NCBI RefSeq assembly: GCF_002870125.1 | Contig: NZ_PNEO01000008.1 | Location: forward strand, 124,001-188,000 | Source: Burkholderia sp. WAC0059 | Lineage (GTDB): Bacteria > Pseudomonadota > Gammaproteobacteria > Burkholderiales > Burkholderiaceae | Direction of reading: 5' to 3' | Length of the DNA stretch: 64,000 bases | Part shown: positions 63,783-64,000 of the stretch, piece after piece | Numbering within the stretch: the first letter of the stretch is position 1 | Layout of the letters: every line of letters begins with the position of its first letter | The notes under the pieces: model-generated | Databases searched by the model: none | Seen by the model: the letters and a program-made list of their open reading frames with translations, nothing else | Told to the model about the DNA's origin: nothing | Translations under genes and position numbers: made by a program

Positions 63783-64000
63783 TGGACGATGGCGACCTGT
63801 CCTTGATTGTCGGCGGCCGGACCATATCCGGCTGGACGGACATCCGGCTGACGAGAGGTGTCGAGCGCTGCCCGAGCGACTTCGAACTCGGACTGACCGA
63901 TTCCGCTCCGGATTCGGTGTCGGAGGTAACGGTGCAGCCGGGCGACGCCTGCGAGATCCGGCTGGGCAATGACCTCGTGCTGACCGGCTACGTGGATCGC
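63782..64000 (+). CDS. Mu gpP-like baseplate hub protein, N-terminal part
   Basis: The first 73 codons of a gene cut by the window edge. MDDGDLSLIVGGRTISGWTD, LTRGVERCPSDFELGLTD and QPGDACEIRLGNDLVLTGYV match the N-terminus of Mu gpP/phage late-control D-type hub proteins. The ATG shares one base with the tape-measure stop. It implies a contractile-type tail. The stop lies beyond the window. Confidence 0.85.
   Translation, partial: MDDGDLSLIVGGRTISGWTDIRLTRGVERCPSDFELGLTDSAPDSVSEVTVQPGDACEIRLGNDLVLTGYVDR

Larger units (their letters stand above)
52219..64000. mobile_element. Phage-like integrated element, left part
   Basis: From the tRNA 3' end the gene content changes to an integrase, small unknown genes, AlpA-like and Rha/KilAC regulators, a replication-like protein, a tape-measure protein and a baseplate hub. 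GC is lower in several genes than in the flanking chromosome. The right end is outside the window. No terminase, portal, capsid, sheath or tube gene precedes the tape measure. Confidence 0.88.

Overview
The window is GC-rich, gene-dense DNA that looks like a Burkholderia-type betaproteobacterium (Burkholderia sensu lato). The support is a 380-residue Burkholderia-style porin, an alanine-rich BamC, a dense set of ABC and MFS transporters, otsB/otsA and strong third-position GC. I do not claim a species. Positions 1 to about 51,800 read as ordinary chromosome and 52,219 to 64,000 as an integrated phage-like element whose far end lies outside the window.

Chromosomal part, left to right. Trehalose synthesis (otsB end, otsA) is followed by a convergent ABC exporter, a GT4 glycosyltransferase, two small membrane proteins, an alpha/beta hydrolase and a porin. 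A Fur-boxed iron ABC importer (binding protein, permease, ATPase) lies on the minus strand, next to an OmpR-type two-component system. A formate/nitrite-type channel follows. Positions 17,287-23,650 hold a complete four-carbon sugar-acid cluster: hyi/otnI, otnC, otnK, denD, a GntR/FCD regulator and a divergent MFS importer. Two copies of one operator tie the regulator to both transcription units. Next come a peptide-type ABC importer (Tat-exported binding protein, two permeases, a fused double ATPase) facing a DszC/SfnB-like flavin oxidoreductase, a PagL-like lipid A deacylase, a D-amino-acid aminotransferase, BamC, an EamA transporter and an L-lactate permease. Small surface lipoproteins, thiC with a TPP riboswitch, entericidin, a ferritin-like protein and another MFS pump follow. 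The chromosomal part ends with a LacI-controlled ABC importer operon that carries a phosphoesterase.

The junction at 51,849-52,218 is the most unusual part. It is a tRNA-Leu(UAA) gene whose anticodon loop is split after U34 by a 285-nt group I intron. The core sequences resemble those of cyanobacterial tRNA-Leu and Azoarcus tRNA-Ile introns. The intact 3' half of this tRNA is the apparent attachment site of a P4-type tyrosine integrase encoded immediately downstream.

The integrated element runs integrase, several small unknown genes, a lower-GC cargo gene, an AlpA-like regulator, a Rha/KilAC antirepressor, a replication-type winged-helix protein and a block of unknown proteins. It then goes straight to a tape-measure/transglycosylase protein and a Mu gpP-like baseplate hub. 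No terminase, portal, capsid, sheath or tube gene is seen before the tape measure, so the element could be rearranged, a satellite, or simply carry its head genes beyond the window edge.
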